Notes: generated by a model from the letters alone, not told the origin. A DNA stretch of 11,051 nt from Hyphomicrobiales bacterium (GCA_014380505.1 JACMJT010000040.1:1-11051); one strand, 5' to 3'. Counted from the first letter of the stretch, positions 1 through 7,205 are shown. Made by a program: numbers and translations.

Positions 1-76
1 AGGCTCCCGGCAATGGAAACACCGGCAAGCGCTGGGGCAGATCGGCGGGGCTGCGGTATCGCTCGAAAAATCCCAT
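1..76 (-). CDS. LON peptidase substrate-binding domain protein (N-terminal fragment, cut by window edge)
   Basis: Only the first 25 codons are inside the window, reading leftward from an ATG at 76-74. The peptide begins MGFFERYRSPADLPQRLPVF and continues into PLPGA. A Pro-Gln-Arg-Leu-Pro-Val-Phe-Pro-Leu-Pro-Gly-Ala run is the usual opening of stand-alone LON substrate-binding (LON N-terminal, YbaN/PUA-like) proteins of alphaproteobacteria. The start lies 8 nt after the thioredoxin stop codon, and a GAGGGA Shine-Dalgarno overlaps that stop (TGAGGGA), so the two genes are probably translationally coupled. These proteins carry the LON substrate-recognition domain without the protease; their exact role is unsettled. 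The family call rests on a short motif plus conserved gene order, so a different N-terminal family is possible. Confidence 0.62.
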   Translation of the reverse strand, partial: MGFFERYRSPADLPQRLPVFPLPGA

Positions 77-84
77 GGGTTCCC

Positions 85-1008
85 TCAGGAAAAAAGGATG
101 GACGACAGTTTGCGGCGCCCTTGCAGGGTGAGTTCGTCCTTGGGACCCCACACCTCGAAGAACTTGACCAGTTGCTTGCGGGCCGCCGCTTCGTTCCAGT
201 CGCGCTCCTTGCGAATGATATGGAGAAGATGGTCGAGGGCTTCCGTTTTTTGGCCGGTGCTGTTGAGCAGCGATGCCAGATCAAAGCGCGCCTGAAAATT
301 ATCGGGGTTTTTGCCGATTTCGGTTTCAAGCCGCGAGGCTTCCGAAAGATCGACGGGGTTCCGCGCCAGTTCAAGGGCGGCCCTGGCGCTGAGCACCTCG
401 GGGTCATTGGATTTCACCGGAGGAACCAGCGCCAATGTTGCCTCCGCGCTATCGAGTTCGCCGGTTTCGATCTGACATTTCGCAAGGCCCGCGAGAGCGC
501 CCGCATGTTCGCGGTCGGCTTCGATCACCTGGCGGAAAATCTGCGCCGCCGTCTGATAGTCTTTTTGCGCAAGGGCTTCGCGTCCGGCGGCGGCGGTTGC
601 CTCGATCTCTTCGGCCATGCCGCCCTGTCCGCCCAAACGGTCGATGAACTGCTTGATCTGGCTTTCCGGCAGCGCTCCCATGAATCCGTCCACGGGTTGG
701 CCGCCCACGAAGGCGAAAACCGCGGGAATAGACTGGACCCGCATCTGGCCGGCGAGCTGCTGGTTTTCGTCCACATTGATCTTGACCAGCCTGACCTTGC
801 CATTGGCCTGCTTCACCACCTTTTCCAAAGTGGGTGTCAACTGCTTGCAGGGGCCGCACCACGGCGCCCAGAAATCGACGATCACGGGCACCGTCTTCGA
901 GGCCTCGATCACATCGGCCATGAAGCGCTTGGTGTCGGAGTCCTTGATGAGGTCCGCCGGTGTGGGCGCCGGGGTTCCGGCGGGCGCTGTGCCCAGTGTG
1001 AGATTCAT
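85..1008 (-). CDS. cnoX: thioredoxin-TPR chaperone-like protein (CnoX/YbbN family)
   Basis: 307 residues. A thioredoxin fold occupies about residues 18-126: the active site WCGPC is at 50-54, preceded by VDFWAPW, and the cis-proline loop SIPAV is at 93-97. A helical C-terminal half (about 132-300) has TPR-like character, with pieces such as ALAGLAKCQIETGEL and FDLASLLNSTGQKTEAL. This thioredoxin-plus-TPR layout and length match CnoX/YbbN, a holdase that works with GroEL and protects proteins from oxidative aggregation. E. coli YbbN lacks the CxxC pair, whereas this protein keeps both cysteines and so could be redox-active. There is no signal peptide, so it is cytosolic. The ATG at 1008 is preceded by AAGGA seven bases upstream, which supports the start. 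It sits 55 nt downstream of the prolyl-tRNA deacylase gene and 8 nt before the LON-domain gene, so it is the middle gene of a probable operon. Family assignment is firm; the chaperone role is inferred. Confidence 0.93.
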   Translation of the reverse strand: MNLTLGTAPAGTPAPTPADLIKDSDTKRFMADVIEASKTVPVIVDFWAPWCGPCKQLTPTLEKVVKQANGKVRLVKINVDENQQLAGQMRVQSIPAVFAFVGGQPVDGFMGALPESQIKQFIDRLGGQGGMAEEIEATAAAGREALAQKDYQTAAQIFRQVIEADREHAGALAGLAKCQIETGELDSAEATLALVPPVKSNDPEVLSARAALELARNPVDLSEASRLETEIGKNPDNFQARFDLASLLNSTGQKTEALDHLLHIIRKERDWNEAAARKQLVKFFEVWGPKDELTLQGRRKLSSILFS

Positions 1009-1015
1009 CGGAAAA

Positions 1016-1020
1016 TCCTT
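1016..1020 (-). promoter_or_regulatory. ribosome binding site of the thioredoxin-TPR gene
   Basis: On the minus strand AAGGA lies seven bases before the ATG at 1008. It supports that start over in-frame codons further downstream. Confidence 0.6.
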
Positions 1021-1063
1021 GAGAACATTGCCCCTAGATGGCCCATTCGGGCCGGAAATTCAA

Positions 1064-1561
1064 TCAGGCCCCGCTCACCGCGACAATGCGGGGCTCGTGG
1101 CCGCAGGAGCGGATGAAAGTCACAAGGTCAGCGGCGCGCAAGGTCGCCGTCGCGTCGTTGCGGAGCGGATGATAATTCAGGAACTCCTTGCGCATCATCG
1201 GTTCATCGAGAACGACGTGGGTTCTGGCCTCCGTATCGTTGATCAGTCCGAACGGCGTCACCGATCCCGGCTCCACGCCGAGGATTTCCATCAGAAGATC
1301 GGGCTTGCCGAAAGAGAGCCGCTTCGAGCCGATCTTCAAAGGCAAGGCCTTCAAATCCACGCGGGCATCCTCAAGGCAGACGATGAGCCAGATTTCCCCC
1401 TTTTCATCCTTTAGAAACAGGTTCTTGCAGTGGCCGCCGGGAATTTGGCCGCGCAGCGCCCGGGCTTCCTCAACGGTGAAGACCGGCGGATGGTCATGGA
1501 CCCTGGTTTCGATGCCAAGGGTTTTGAAACGGTTCAACAGATCGGCGCGGGAGGCGGGCAT
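1064..1561 (-). CDS. prolyl-tRNA deacylase / ProRS-associated (YbaK/ProX-type) editing-domain protein
   Basis: 165 residues forming one YbaK/INS-type editing domain. Features visible: PPVFTVEEA near residues 25-33, GHCKNLFLKD at 43-52, and GVEPGSVTPFGLIND at 95-109. The Lys in HCKN (residue 46) corresponds to the conserved lysine of this superfamily. Stand-alone members close to this sequence (ProX, PrdX or ProXp-ala) hydrolyse mischarged Ala-tRNA(Pro), so that alanine is not inserted at proline codons. They act in trans because alphaproteobacterial ProRS often lacks the inserted editing domain. The protein is cytosolic and of normal family length. The ATG at 1561 has only a weak purine-rich stretch (GGGAAGAA) upstream. 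It is the first visible gene of the leftward cluster with the thioredoxin-TPR and LON-domain genes. The family is clear; preference for alanine rather than another mischarged residue is inferred from similarity to the ProXp-ala group. Confidence 0.9.
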   Translation of the reverse strand: MPASRADLLNRFKTLGIETRVHDHPPVFTVEEARALRGQIPGGHCKNLFLKDEKGEIWLIVCLEDARVDLKALPLKIGSKRLSFGKPDLLMEILGVEPGSVTPFGLINDTEARTHVVLDEPMMRKEFLNYHPLRNDATATLRAADLVTFIRSCGHEPRIVAVSGA

Positions 1562-1664
1562 CGGCGGGTTTTCTTCCCAATTTCATGGCGGGTTCTTCTT
1601 GCATTTGTTTTTGGGCTGCGCAATAACGCGGGGCCACCTCGCCGGCCTCGCCGGCTTACTCCAA

Positions 1665-1739
1665 GCGGGCGTAGCTCAGGGGTAGAGCACAACCTTGCCA
1701 AGGTTGGGGTCGAGGGTTCGAATCCCTTCGCCCGCTCCA
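1665..1739 (+). tRNA. tRNA-Gly (anticodon GCC)
   Basis: A complete cloverleaf is visible. The acceptor stem GCGGGCG (1665-1671) pairs with CGCCCGC (1729-1735), followed by discriminator T1736 and an encoded CCA (1737-1739). The anticodon stem CAACC (1690-1694) pairs with GGTTG (1702-1706) around the loop TTGCCAA, with anticodon GCC at 1697-1699, reading GGC and GGU glycine codons. The T arm is GAGGG-TTCGAAT-CCCTT (1712-1728) with one G-U pair, and the D arm contains TAGCTCAGGGGTAGAGC. The gene stands alone, divergent from the deacylase gene on its left and 98 bp before the MFS gene on its right. I saw no copy of its 3' end elsewhere in the window that would mark an integrated element. Confidence 0.98.
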
Positions 1740-1778
1740 GTTTTCAATCCAGTTCGAACCGACAAAAGTCTCGACGTG

Positions 1779-1807
1779 TTGACGCTTGGAAGGCGCGGAT
1801 GCTTAAT
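1779..1807 (+). promoter_or_regulatory. possible promoter for the MFS gene
   Basis: TTGACG (1779-1784), then 17 bases, then CTTAAT (1802-1807). The first hexamer matches five of six consensus -35 positions. The second matches four of six but lacks the important second-position A. It lies between the tRNA and the MFS start with room for a leader of about 25 nt. It is a weak, pattern-only call. Confidence 0.3.
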
Positions 1808-1837
1808 GCGCGGTCCTGTTCCTGACGCTGGTGGTTC

Positions 1838-3106
1838 ATGGCGCTCCGTTCCCGCTCCGGTGATTCTTGCCGTCACCGGCCGTTGACGACGTCGCTGCAG
1901 CAACCCTCGAAGCCCGCTGCCGTTGCCCGGCCCAAGATTGCACCGGCGCAGCGGCGGAACGTGTTCCTGTACTATGGGTTCAGTTTCTTTACCGGTTTCT
2001 ATATTGCGACGGGCACCACGGTGCTTTTCGAGCAGAAGCTCGGCCTGTCCTATGCGCAGATCTTCACGCTCGATGCCATCTACATGCTTATGTTCGTGCT
2101 CTTCGAGGTTCCGAGCGGAGCACTCGCCGACCTGCTGGGCCGGAAAAAGACCATCCTCGCCGGGCTCACGACCCTCATCGTTGCCGCGATAGCGACGGGC
2201 TTTGCGCAGAACTTCCTGCATCTGTTTCTAAGCTCCCTCATTTGGTCGCTCGGCTTTTCACTGATTTCCGGCTCTTCGGAAGCGCTGCTGTATGACAGCC
2301 TGAAGGACGACAAGCTTTTTCACCGGATCACCGGGCGGGCGCTTTCGTTCTCGATCATCGGCCTGGCGCTTGCTGGAATTTTGGGGCCGCTGCTCTTCGC
2401 GCAAAATTTCAGGCTTCCCTATCTGGTTTCGACGCTGCCGTTCGCGGCGGCTCTTGTCGTCATGGTGTTTTACCGTGAAACCGGCGCCAACAGAAAACAA
2501 CGGTTTTCCGCCGGGCGCTACGTTGGCCAAATCCGGGGCGGGGCGAGGAAGGCTTTCGGCAACCGCTTTGTGATCTGGAGCATGGGGGCATTGGCGATTG
2601 TCTTCTCCGTGAGTTACACATTCGCCAGTTCATATCAGCCCTATCTGATCGAGATCGGTTTCAGCGTAAGCCAGTTTGCATTCATCCTGCCGCTCATGTT
2701 CGTGAGCGAGGCGATGGGCGGCGCATGGTCCGAGAAAGTGACCGAGCGCTTGGGCGAGACGGCGGCATTCTGGGTAAACATCCTGGCGCTTGGCTCAAGC
2801 CTTCTCGCTTTGGGCTTTATCGCCAGTACGTTCGCCGTGCCGATCCTTATCGTCTACGGATTTCTACAGGGCTTTCTCCGGCCGCTCGCCAGCACTTACG
2901 CCAATCGCTATATCGAATCGGAACACCGGGCGACGGTCATCTCCGTGCAGGTCATGGTCAGCACCGTTGCCGCATCGGCGCTGCTGTTCGCATTGGGTTT
3001 CTTGACCGATCGCATCGGGGTGGTAGCGCTCACCGGCGTTATAGGCGGGCTGGTCCTTGTCGCCGGCGTGGCGCTGCTGTGGGCCAAGCCAAAAGAAAAA
3101 CGTTGA
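1838..3106 (+). CDS. major facilitator superfamily (MFS) transporter
   Basis: 422 residues. After a charged, proline-containing N-terminal tail (about 1-41), hydrophobic segments alternate in the 12-helix pattern of MFS carriers, from YYGFSFFTGFYIATGTTVLF onward. The signature motif A between helices 2 and 3 is present as GALADLLGRKK (94-104), and GSSEALLYDSL (145-155) is a recognisable feature of a small MFS subgroup. The protein sits in the inner membrane and moves a small solute by a proton-coupled or uniport mechanism; efflux is plausible, but the substrate cannot be read from sequence. The start is uncertain: the ATG at 1838 has only GGTGG close upstream, and TTG at 1883 or GTG at 1961 would remove the polar tail without touching the first helix. 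The gene is monocistronic, with a tRNA before it and palindromic repeats after it, and it converges on the aldolase gene. Confidence 0.88.
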   Translation: MALRSRSGDSCRHRPLTTSLQQPSKPAAVARPKIAPAQRRNVFLYYGFSFFTGFYIATGTTVLFEQKLGLSYAQIFTLDAIYMLMFVLFEVPSGALADLLGRKKTILAGLTTLIVAAIATGFAQNFLHLFLSSLIWSLGFSLISGSSEALLYDSLKDDKLFHRITGRALSFSIIGLALAGILGPLLFAQNFRLPYLVSTLPFAAALVVMVFYRETGANRKQRFSAGRYVGQIRGGARKAFGNRFVIWSMGALAIVFSVSYTFASSYQPYLIEIGFSVSQFAFILPLMFVSEAMGGAWSEKVTERLGETAAFWVNILALGSSLLALGFIASTFAVPILIVYGFLQGFLRPLASTYANRYIESEHRATVISVQVMVSTVAASALLFALGFLTDRIGVVALTGVIGGLVLVAGVALLWAKPKEKR

Positions 3107-3114
3107 CGGCGCTA

Positions 3115-3162
3115 GAGCATGTTCCGCCAAAGTGCACACACTTTGGCGATAAGAACATGCTC
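3115..3162. repeat. palindromic intergenic repeat, copy 1
   Basis: Outer arms GAGCATGTTC (3115-3124) and GAACATGCTC (3153-3162) are perfect inverses. Inner arms CGCCAAAGTG (3125-3134) and CACTTTGGCG (3139-3148) close on a CACA loop. An unpaired ATAA (3149-3152) sits on the 3' side. The overall form resembles the GAGCATGATC-type short repeats that are abundant between genes in Hyphomicrobiales. It begins 8 nt after the MFS stop, so its RNA could end or stabilise the MFS transcript, although no U-tract follows. Confidence 0.85.
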
Positions 3163-3175
3163 CAGATTTGGACTG

Positions 3176-3224
3176 GCGCATTTTCTTATCCAGAAAGTGG
3201 TTTCCACTTTCTGGGAAAATGCGC
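3176..3224. repeat. palindromic intergenic repeat, copy 2 (inverted relative to copy 1)
   Basis: Outer arms GCGCATTTTC (3176-3185) and GAAAATGCGC (3215-3224) and inner arms CCAGAAAGTGG (3190-3200) and CCACTTTCTGG (3204-3214) pair perfectly around a TTT loop. An unpaired TTAT (3186-3189) lies on the 5' side. Read on the other strand, it has the same plan as copy 1: GnGCATnTTC arm, AAAGTG core, ATAA bulge, GAAnATGCnC arm. It ends 15 nt from the aldolase stop codon, so it may serve as the 3' end structure of the leftward operon. Confidence 0.83.
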
Positions 3225-3239
3225 TAGGGAGTCAGCCGC

Positions 3240-3959
3240 TCATTGCAGATAGTCCGGCTCTTCCTCGTCGAGAATCGTGCGGATCGCGGCAAGATGCTTT
3301 TGGGCAAAGCCCGGGTACTCCTCCCATTGCCGCGCGGTTTTTTCCGCGACTTCATGCGACGCAATGTTGAGCTTTTGCCCGGTCATCAGCGCGGTGATGT
3401 AGGTCTCGGCGGCACGCTCGAAGTAATAGATGTCGTCAAAGCATTGCGCGACCGAGGGACCGGTGACCAGGATGCCATGCTGACCCATGAGCAGGATCGA
3501 ACGATTTCCCAGCGTTCGCGCCAGCCGCTCGCCCTCCTCGCCCAAGCCCATGCCATCGTAGCCGTCATCGACGGCGATACGGTCGTAGAAGCGCATCGTG
3601 TTCTGATCGATCGGCGGCATGACCGGATCTTTCAGGCAGGCAAGGACCGTTGCGTATTTCGAATGAAGATGCATGACGCAGCGCGCGTGATGAACGTTGC
3701 GGTGAAGCGCCCCATGAATAGCCCAGGCGGACGGATCCACGGCTTCGCCCAGCCCCGCCGGTTTTGCGTTGGCGTCAAGCTCGAGAAGGTCGGAGGCCCG
3801 CATCTTCGTCCAATGGCGTCCGTAGGGATTCATGAGAAACCGCGCACCATCATCGGAAACAGCCAGGCTGTAGTGATTGGCGATGCCCTCGTGGAACCCC
3901 AATCGCGCCGTCATGCGGAGCGCTGCCGCGAGATCGCGCCGTTCTTCCAGGTGTGGCAT
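3240..3959 (-). CDS. class II aldolase/adducin-family protein
   Basis: 239 residues covering one class II aldolase/adducin domain of usual length. The putative metal ligands are His97 and His99 in MHLHSKYAT and His161 in MGQHGILVTG. ANHYSL (27-32) corresponds to the substrate phosphate-binding GNxS region of fuculose- and ribulose-phosphate aldolases. The catalytic Glu that those enzymes carry in an S-S-E-W motif is not present; here the segment is DPSAWAIH (75-82). That is common in the less-studied members of the superfamily and argues against assuming a sugar-phosphate aldolase reaction. The protein is cytosolic with no signal peptide. An AGGTA Shine-Dalgarno sits seven bases before the ATG at 3959. 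It is the last gene of the leftward importer operon, 72 bp after the second permease, which suggests that it processes the imported compound. Fold assignment is strong; the reaction is unknown. Confidence 0.88.
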   Translation of the reverse strand: MPHLEERRDLAAALRMTARLGFHEGIANHYSLAVSDDGARFLMNPYGRHWTKMRASDLLELDANAKPAGLGEAVDPSAWAIHGALHRNVHHARCVMHLHSKYATVLACLKDPVMPPIDQNTMRFYDRIAVDDGYDGMGLGEEGERLARTLGNRSILLMGQHGILVTGPSVAQCFDDIYYFERAAETYITALMTGQKLNIASHEVAEKTARQWEEYPGFAQKHLAAIRTILDEEEPDYLQ

Positions 3960-4031
3960 GTGGTTCTACCTATGATTAAGAGTGCTGGCTGGCCTTATAG
4001 CCCGTCCCAGTCTTGCAGGCGAGTGTGCAGA

Positions 4032-4874
4032 TCAAGCGGGTGTGACGCCGCGAAGCCGTTCCGAGCGGCGGCGCAGGAATTCGGCGCCCACCAGCAGGCA
4101 GACCGAGAACACCACTTGAACGGTTGCGGCCGCGGTGATCGTCGGGCTGATCATCTCGCGAATGCCGCTGAACATCTGCTTGGGCAGCGTCCGCTGTTCC
4201 GCACTCGCCAGAAAGAGTGCGACGACGACCTCGTCGAACGACGTTACAAACGCGAAGATGGCGCCGGTGACAATGCCCGGAAGGATGAGCGGCAGGATCA
4301 CTTTCCGGAAGGTGAACAGGGACGTGGCGCCGAGACCTTGCGCGGCCCGTTGCAGGGTCCAGTCGAAGCTCGTGAGCGTTGACGTCACCGTGATCACCAC
4401 GAATGGGGTGGCCAGTGCCGTATGGGCGAGCGCCAAGCCGGCGAAGGTGCCGATGAGGCCGAAGTACCCGAAGGACATGAAAACTGCTACGGCGATAATA
4501 ATCACCGGCACGATCATCGGCAGCAACAGCAGCCCGAGGATCAGGGCGCGCAACGGCAATTGCGTCCGTGACAGGCCGAGAGCCGCCATGGTGCCGAGCA
4601 CGGTTGAAGCGATGGTGACCGTGACCGCAAGCTTAATGCTCAGCAGCAGCGCGCCTGTCCAGCGATCGTTGCCGAAGAAGTCGCGATACCACTGCAGCGA
4701 CAGGCCGGGCATCGGGTAGCTGAAATAGGGCTCGGCATTGAACGACAATGGAATGACGGCGAGGATGGGCGCTATCAGGAACAGCAGCACCAGGGCCGTG
4801 AAGGCCCAGCCCGCGTAAAATAACACCCGCTCAAGCGGCATGGCATAGGGCGCGGGGCTAAGCATCGGACTCAT
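4032..4874 (-). CDS. ABC importer permease, PotC-like (second inner-membrane subunit)
   Basis: 280 residues with about six hydrophobic helices, the first at about 18-44 (FYAGWAFTALVLLFLIAP). The EAA-type coupling loop that contacts the ATPase is at about 177-200 (RAAQGLGATSLF, ending LPLILPGI). SLQWYRDFFGN (59-69) and FVTSFDEVVVALF (209-221) are typical of PotC/YdcV-type permeases of spermidine/putrescine-class importers. It forms the transmembrane channel with the neighbouring PotB-like subunit. Its ATG overlaps the stop of that gene as ATGA (4871-4874), showing tight translational coupling. The polyamine-type name describes the family; the actual cargo could be another small cationic or carboxylated molecule. 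Confidence 0.92.
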   Translation of the reverse strand: MSPMLSPAPYAMPLERVLFYAGWAFTALVLLFLIAPILAVIPLSFNAEPYFSYPMPGLSLQWYRDFFGNDRWTGALLLSIKLAVTVTIASTVLGTMAALGLSRTQLPLRALILGLLLLPMIVPVIIIAVAVFMSFGYFGLIGTFAGLALAHTALATPFVVITVTSTLTSFDWTLQRAAQGLGATSLFTFRKVILPLILPGIVTGAIFAFVTSFDEVVVALFLASAEQRTLPKQMFSGIREMISPTITAAATVQVVFSVCLLVGAEFLRRRSERLRGVTPA

Positions 4875-6112
4875 CCGAGCCTCACCTTGTCGATGCCGAC
4901 GAGGCGGTTGTAAACGAAGAACAGCGCCATGGTCGCCACAAGCAGGATGGCGCTCAAGGCACTTGCCTTACCCCAATTGTTCTCCTGGTTGAGTGCCGAG
5001 GCGATGACGCCGCTCACCATCTGATCAGCCGCGCCGCCGACAAGGGCCGGCGTGATGTAGTAGCCGAGCGAGAGGATGAAGGTGAGCAGGCACCCCGCGC
5101 CGATGCCCGGCAAGGTGAGCGGAAGATAGACGCGAAGGAAGGAATAAACGGGACCGCCCCCCAGAGAACGGGCGGCGCGCATGTAGGAAGGCGATATTCC
5201 CTTCATGACGCCATAGATCGGCAGCAGGGTGAAGGGCAATTGGATATGAACCATGGCGATCACCGTGCCGAACCGGCTGAAGATCAGCTTGAGCGGACCA
5301 TCGGTGAGGTTGAGGAACTGGAGGCTGTCATTGATCGGGCCGTTGTCCTGCAACAGCACGAACCATGCGGTGGTTCGAACCAGCAGCGAGGTCCAGAATG
5401 GCACAAGGATGAAAATCAGCAGGATGTTGGCAACGCGCTCCGGCGCATGGGCCAGCATGAAGGCGACGGGATAGGCGAGAACCAATGTAATCAGCGTCAC
5501 CAGCGCGCTGATGTAGAACGTCCGCGTCAGAACGGTGACATAAACCGCGTGGGTTTTTGCAACCGGCACAATATCGCCTTCGGCATTGCGTTCGCGATCG
5601 AGCGACTTCAGCAGATAGAAATCGGTGAGGGGCTTTCCCGATTGCTTGATCTTGGTCCAGATCAGCCGGTCGCCCCAAATCTTGTTGGCGGCAATAAGCT
5701 GTTCCTTGTAGGGGGGTGCTGTCATCTCCTGAGCCTGCGTCACGCTGGATATGATTTTGCTGCGAACGCCCGAGATTTCGTAGTTCAAACGCTTACCTAC
5801 GAAGGCAGCCGTATTGTCCGCCGCGACTGTCCTGAAATCCTGGACAAGCGCCGCATAGGCGGCCTCATCGGGCGTATCCCTCCCGTCCCAGCCGCGCAGC
5901 GCCTCGACGGTTGCGGGAAGCGTGTTGGCAATGCTCGGGTCATAGACCGCGCGCGTCAGGAGAAGTACCACGGGCACGGCGAATGTAACGATCACGAAAA
6001 GCAGGAGAGGAAGGATCAGCGCCAATGCCCGGAAATGCCCCCTGCGCTCCGCGGCGGCAAACTGCTGTCGCAGGCCGGGACCAATTGTGAGTGCCTGGGT
6101 CATTGCCGCCAC
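4871..6112 (-). CDS. ABC importer permease, PotB-like, with large periplasmic insertion
   Basis: 413 residues, clearly longer than a typical PotB (about 280-300). Helix 1 is at about 29-53. A polar stretch of about 140 residues (56-196) follows before the next helix; it probably lies in the periplasm and accounts for the extra length. The remaining helices follow from about 197, and the EAA coupling loop is at 312-338 (RAARSLGGGPVYSFLRVYLP, then LTLPGI). Long-loop PotB relatives are known in the family. The start is uncertain: the first codon at 6112 is GTG, and an ATG three codons later (6103) has a GGTGGC stretch just upstream and may be the true start. It is the second gene of the operon, 46 nt after the binding protein, and overlaps the PotC-like gene by four bases. 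Confidence 0.92.
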   Translation of the reverse strand: MAAMTQALTIGPGLRQQFAAAERRGHFRALALILPLLLFVIVTFAVPVVLLLTRAVYDPSIANTLPATVEALRGWDGRDTPDEAAYAALVQDFRTVAADNTAAFVGKRLNYEISGVRSKIISSVTQAQEMTAPPYKEQLIAANKIWGDRLIWTKIKQSGKPLTDFYLLKSLDRERNAEGDIVPVAKTHAVYVTVLTRTFYISALVTLITLVLAYPVAFMLAHAPERVANILLIFILVPFWTSLLVRTTAWFVLLQDNGPINDSLQFLNLTDGPLKLIFSRFGTVIAMVHIQLPFTLLPIYGVMKGISPSYMRAARSLGGGPVYSFLRVYLPLTLPGIGAGCLLTFILSLGYYITPALVGGAADQMVSGVIASALNQENNWGKASALSAILLVATMALFFVYNRLVGIDKVRLG

Positions 6113-6158
6113 CGATACAAAAACCGCGGAGGTTCTTAGCCCCCGCGGCAGTCAAGTG

Positions 6159-7199
6159 CTACTGCGCCACCCACACGTTGAAGCGCTCACGCAACGCGTC
6201 CATGTTGTCGGCCCAGAACTTGGCATTGGCGATGAAAGCGGTCTTCATGTTTTCCGGATTGGTCGGAAGATCGCCCATTATCTCAGGATTGGTGTTGGCA
6301 ATGGCCTCCTTGTTGCCCGGACCATAGGAAATGTAGTTGGTCTGGTCAGCTTGGCGGTCGGCCCGGCCCGCGAAGGCAATGAACTTGTAGGCTTCATCGC
6401 GATTCTTCGCGCCCTTGACGACGTTCCAGCCCTGCCAATCGAGCGCCTGATGATCCCAGAGTATGGCGAAGGGCTTCTTGTCCACCTTGGCGGCGTTGTA
6501 AATACGGCCATTCCAGGCGGAAGTCAGAATCACCTGGCCGTCGGCGAGCAGTTGCGGCGGCTGCGCACCGGCCGTCCACCAAACGACATGCTCCTTGATC
6601 GTATCGAGCTTGGCGAAAGCGCGATCCACGCCCTCTGGCGTTGACAGCACGTCATAGACATCCTTGACGTCCACGCCATCGGCGATCAGGGCCCATTCGA
6701 GATTGACGAACGGCCTCTTCTCAAGGCCGCGCTTGCCCGGATATTTTTCCAGATCGAAGAATGCGGTGATCGAGGTCGGCGGTTCCTTCACCTTCGTCGT
6801 GTCATAGGCGAGCACGGTCGCATAGAGGATGCTTGGAACCACGCATTCGCTCGCATCGGCGCTGATGAAATCGTCGCGCTTCAGCCCGAGCTTGTCCCAA
6901 TCAATTTTCTCCACAATGCCTTCCGCGCAGGAGGCCATGGTGGTGAACGAGTCGTTTTCCACCACATCCCATGTCACATTGTTGGACTCGACCATGGCGC
7001 GGATCTTGGCGATCTCGCCGCCGAACTCCTCCTCAACGATCTTGCCGCCCGTTTCCTTCATGAAGGGTTCGAAAAACGCCTTGCGGACACTGTCCTGATA
7101 GGCGCCGCCCCAGGACACGACAGTTACCGGTTCCGCGGCGAAGGCAAGGGTGGAAATGGCTGCAAGAATCAACGCTCCCGATAGCAATTTCGTTTTCAT
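6159..7199 (-). CDS. periplasmic solute-binding protein, PotD-like (extracellular solute-binding family)
   Basis: 346 residues. It has a clear Sec signal peptide: MKTKLLSGAL followed by a hydrophobic stretch and cleavage near AFA-AEP (about residue 21). There is no lipobox, so the protein should be soluble in the periplasm. The mature part opens with VTVVSWGGAYQDSVRKAFFE and contains TWDVVEND and a C-terminal NYISYGPGNKEA stretch, all usual for PotD-class (COG0687-type) binding proteins. It would capture the solute and deliver it to the two permeases. It is the first gene of the leftward operon with a strong Shine-Dalgarno, so it is likely the most highly expressed member. Polyamine, opine, amino acid derivative or other organic ligand are all possible, because the binding-site residues cannot be assigned by eye. 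Confidence 0.93.
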   Translation of the reverse strand: MKTKLLSGALILAAISTLAFAAEPVTVVSWGGAYQDSVRKAFFEPFMKETGGKIVEEEFGGEIAKIRAMVESNNVTWDVVENDSFTTMASCAEGIVEKIDWDKLGLKRDDFISADASECVVPSILYATVLAYDTTKVKEPPTSITAFFDLEKYPGKRGLEKRPFVNLEWALIADGVDVKDVYDVLSTPEGVDRAFAKLDTIKEHVVWWTAGAQPPQLLADGQVILTSAWNGRIYNAAKVDKKPFAILWDHQALDWQGWNVVKGAKNRDEAYKFIAFAGRADRQADQTNYISYGPGNKEAIANTNPEIMGDLPTNPENMKTAFIANAKFWADNMDALRERFNVWVAQ

Positions 7200-7205
7200 T
7201 AATTA

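Noticed and set aside
13..1116. Plus-strand 367-aa ORF
   Set aside because: It lies antisense to the thioredoxin-TPR gene, which has clear motifs and a ribosome binding site; the plus-strand translation has no recognisable domain.
1676..2221. Minus-strand 181-aa ORF ending in GEGIRTLDPNLGKVVLYP
   Set aside because: Its C-terminal peptide is the reverse strand of the tRNA-Gly gene, a well-known spurious 'protein', and the rest is antisense to the MFS gene.
1665..3106. tRNA-Gly followed by the MFS gene, considered as a tRNA-integrated island
   Set aside because: There is no integrase, no duplicated tRNA 3' end and no visible change in base composition within the window.
3243..4382. Plus-strand 379-aa ORF
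   Set aside because: It is antisense to the aldolase and PotC-like genes. It reflects open frames opposite high-GC coding sequence.
5240..6139. Plus-strand 299-aa ORF
   Set aside because: It is antisense to the PotB-like permease, is rich in charged low-complexity peptide, and has no domain signal.
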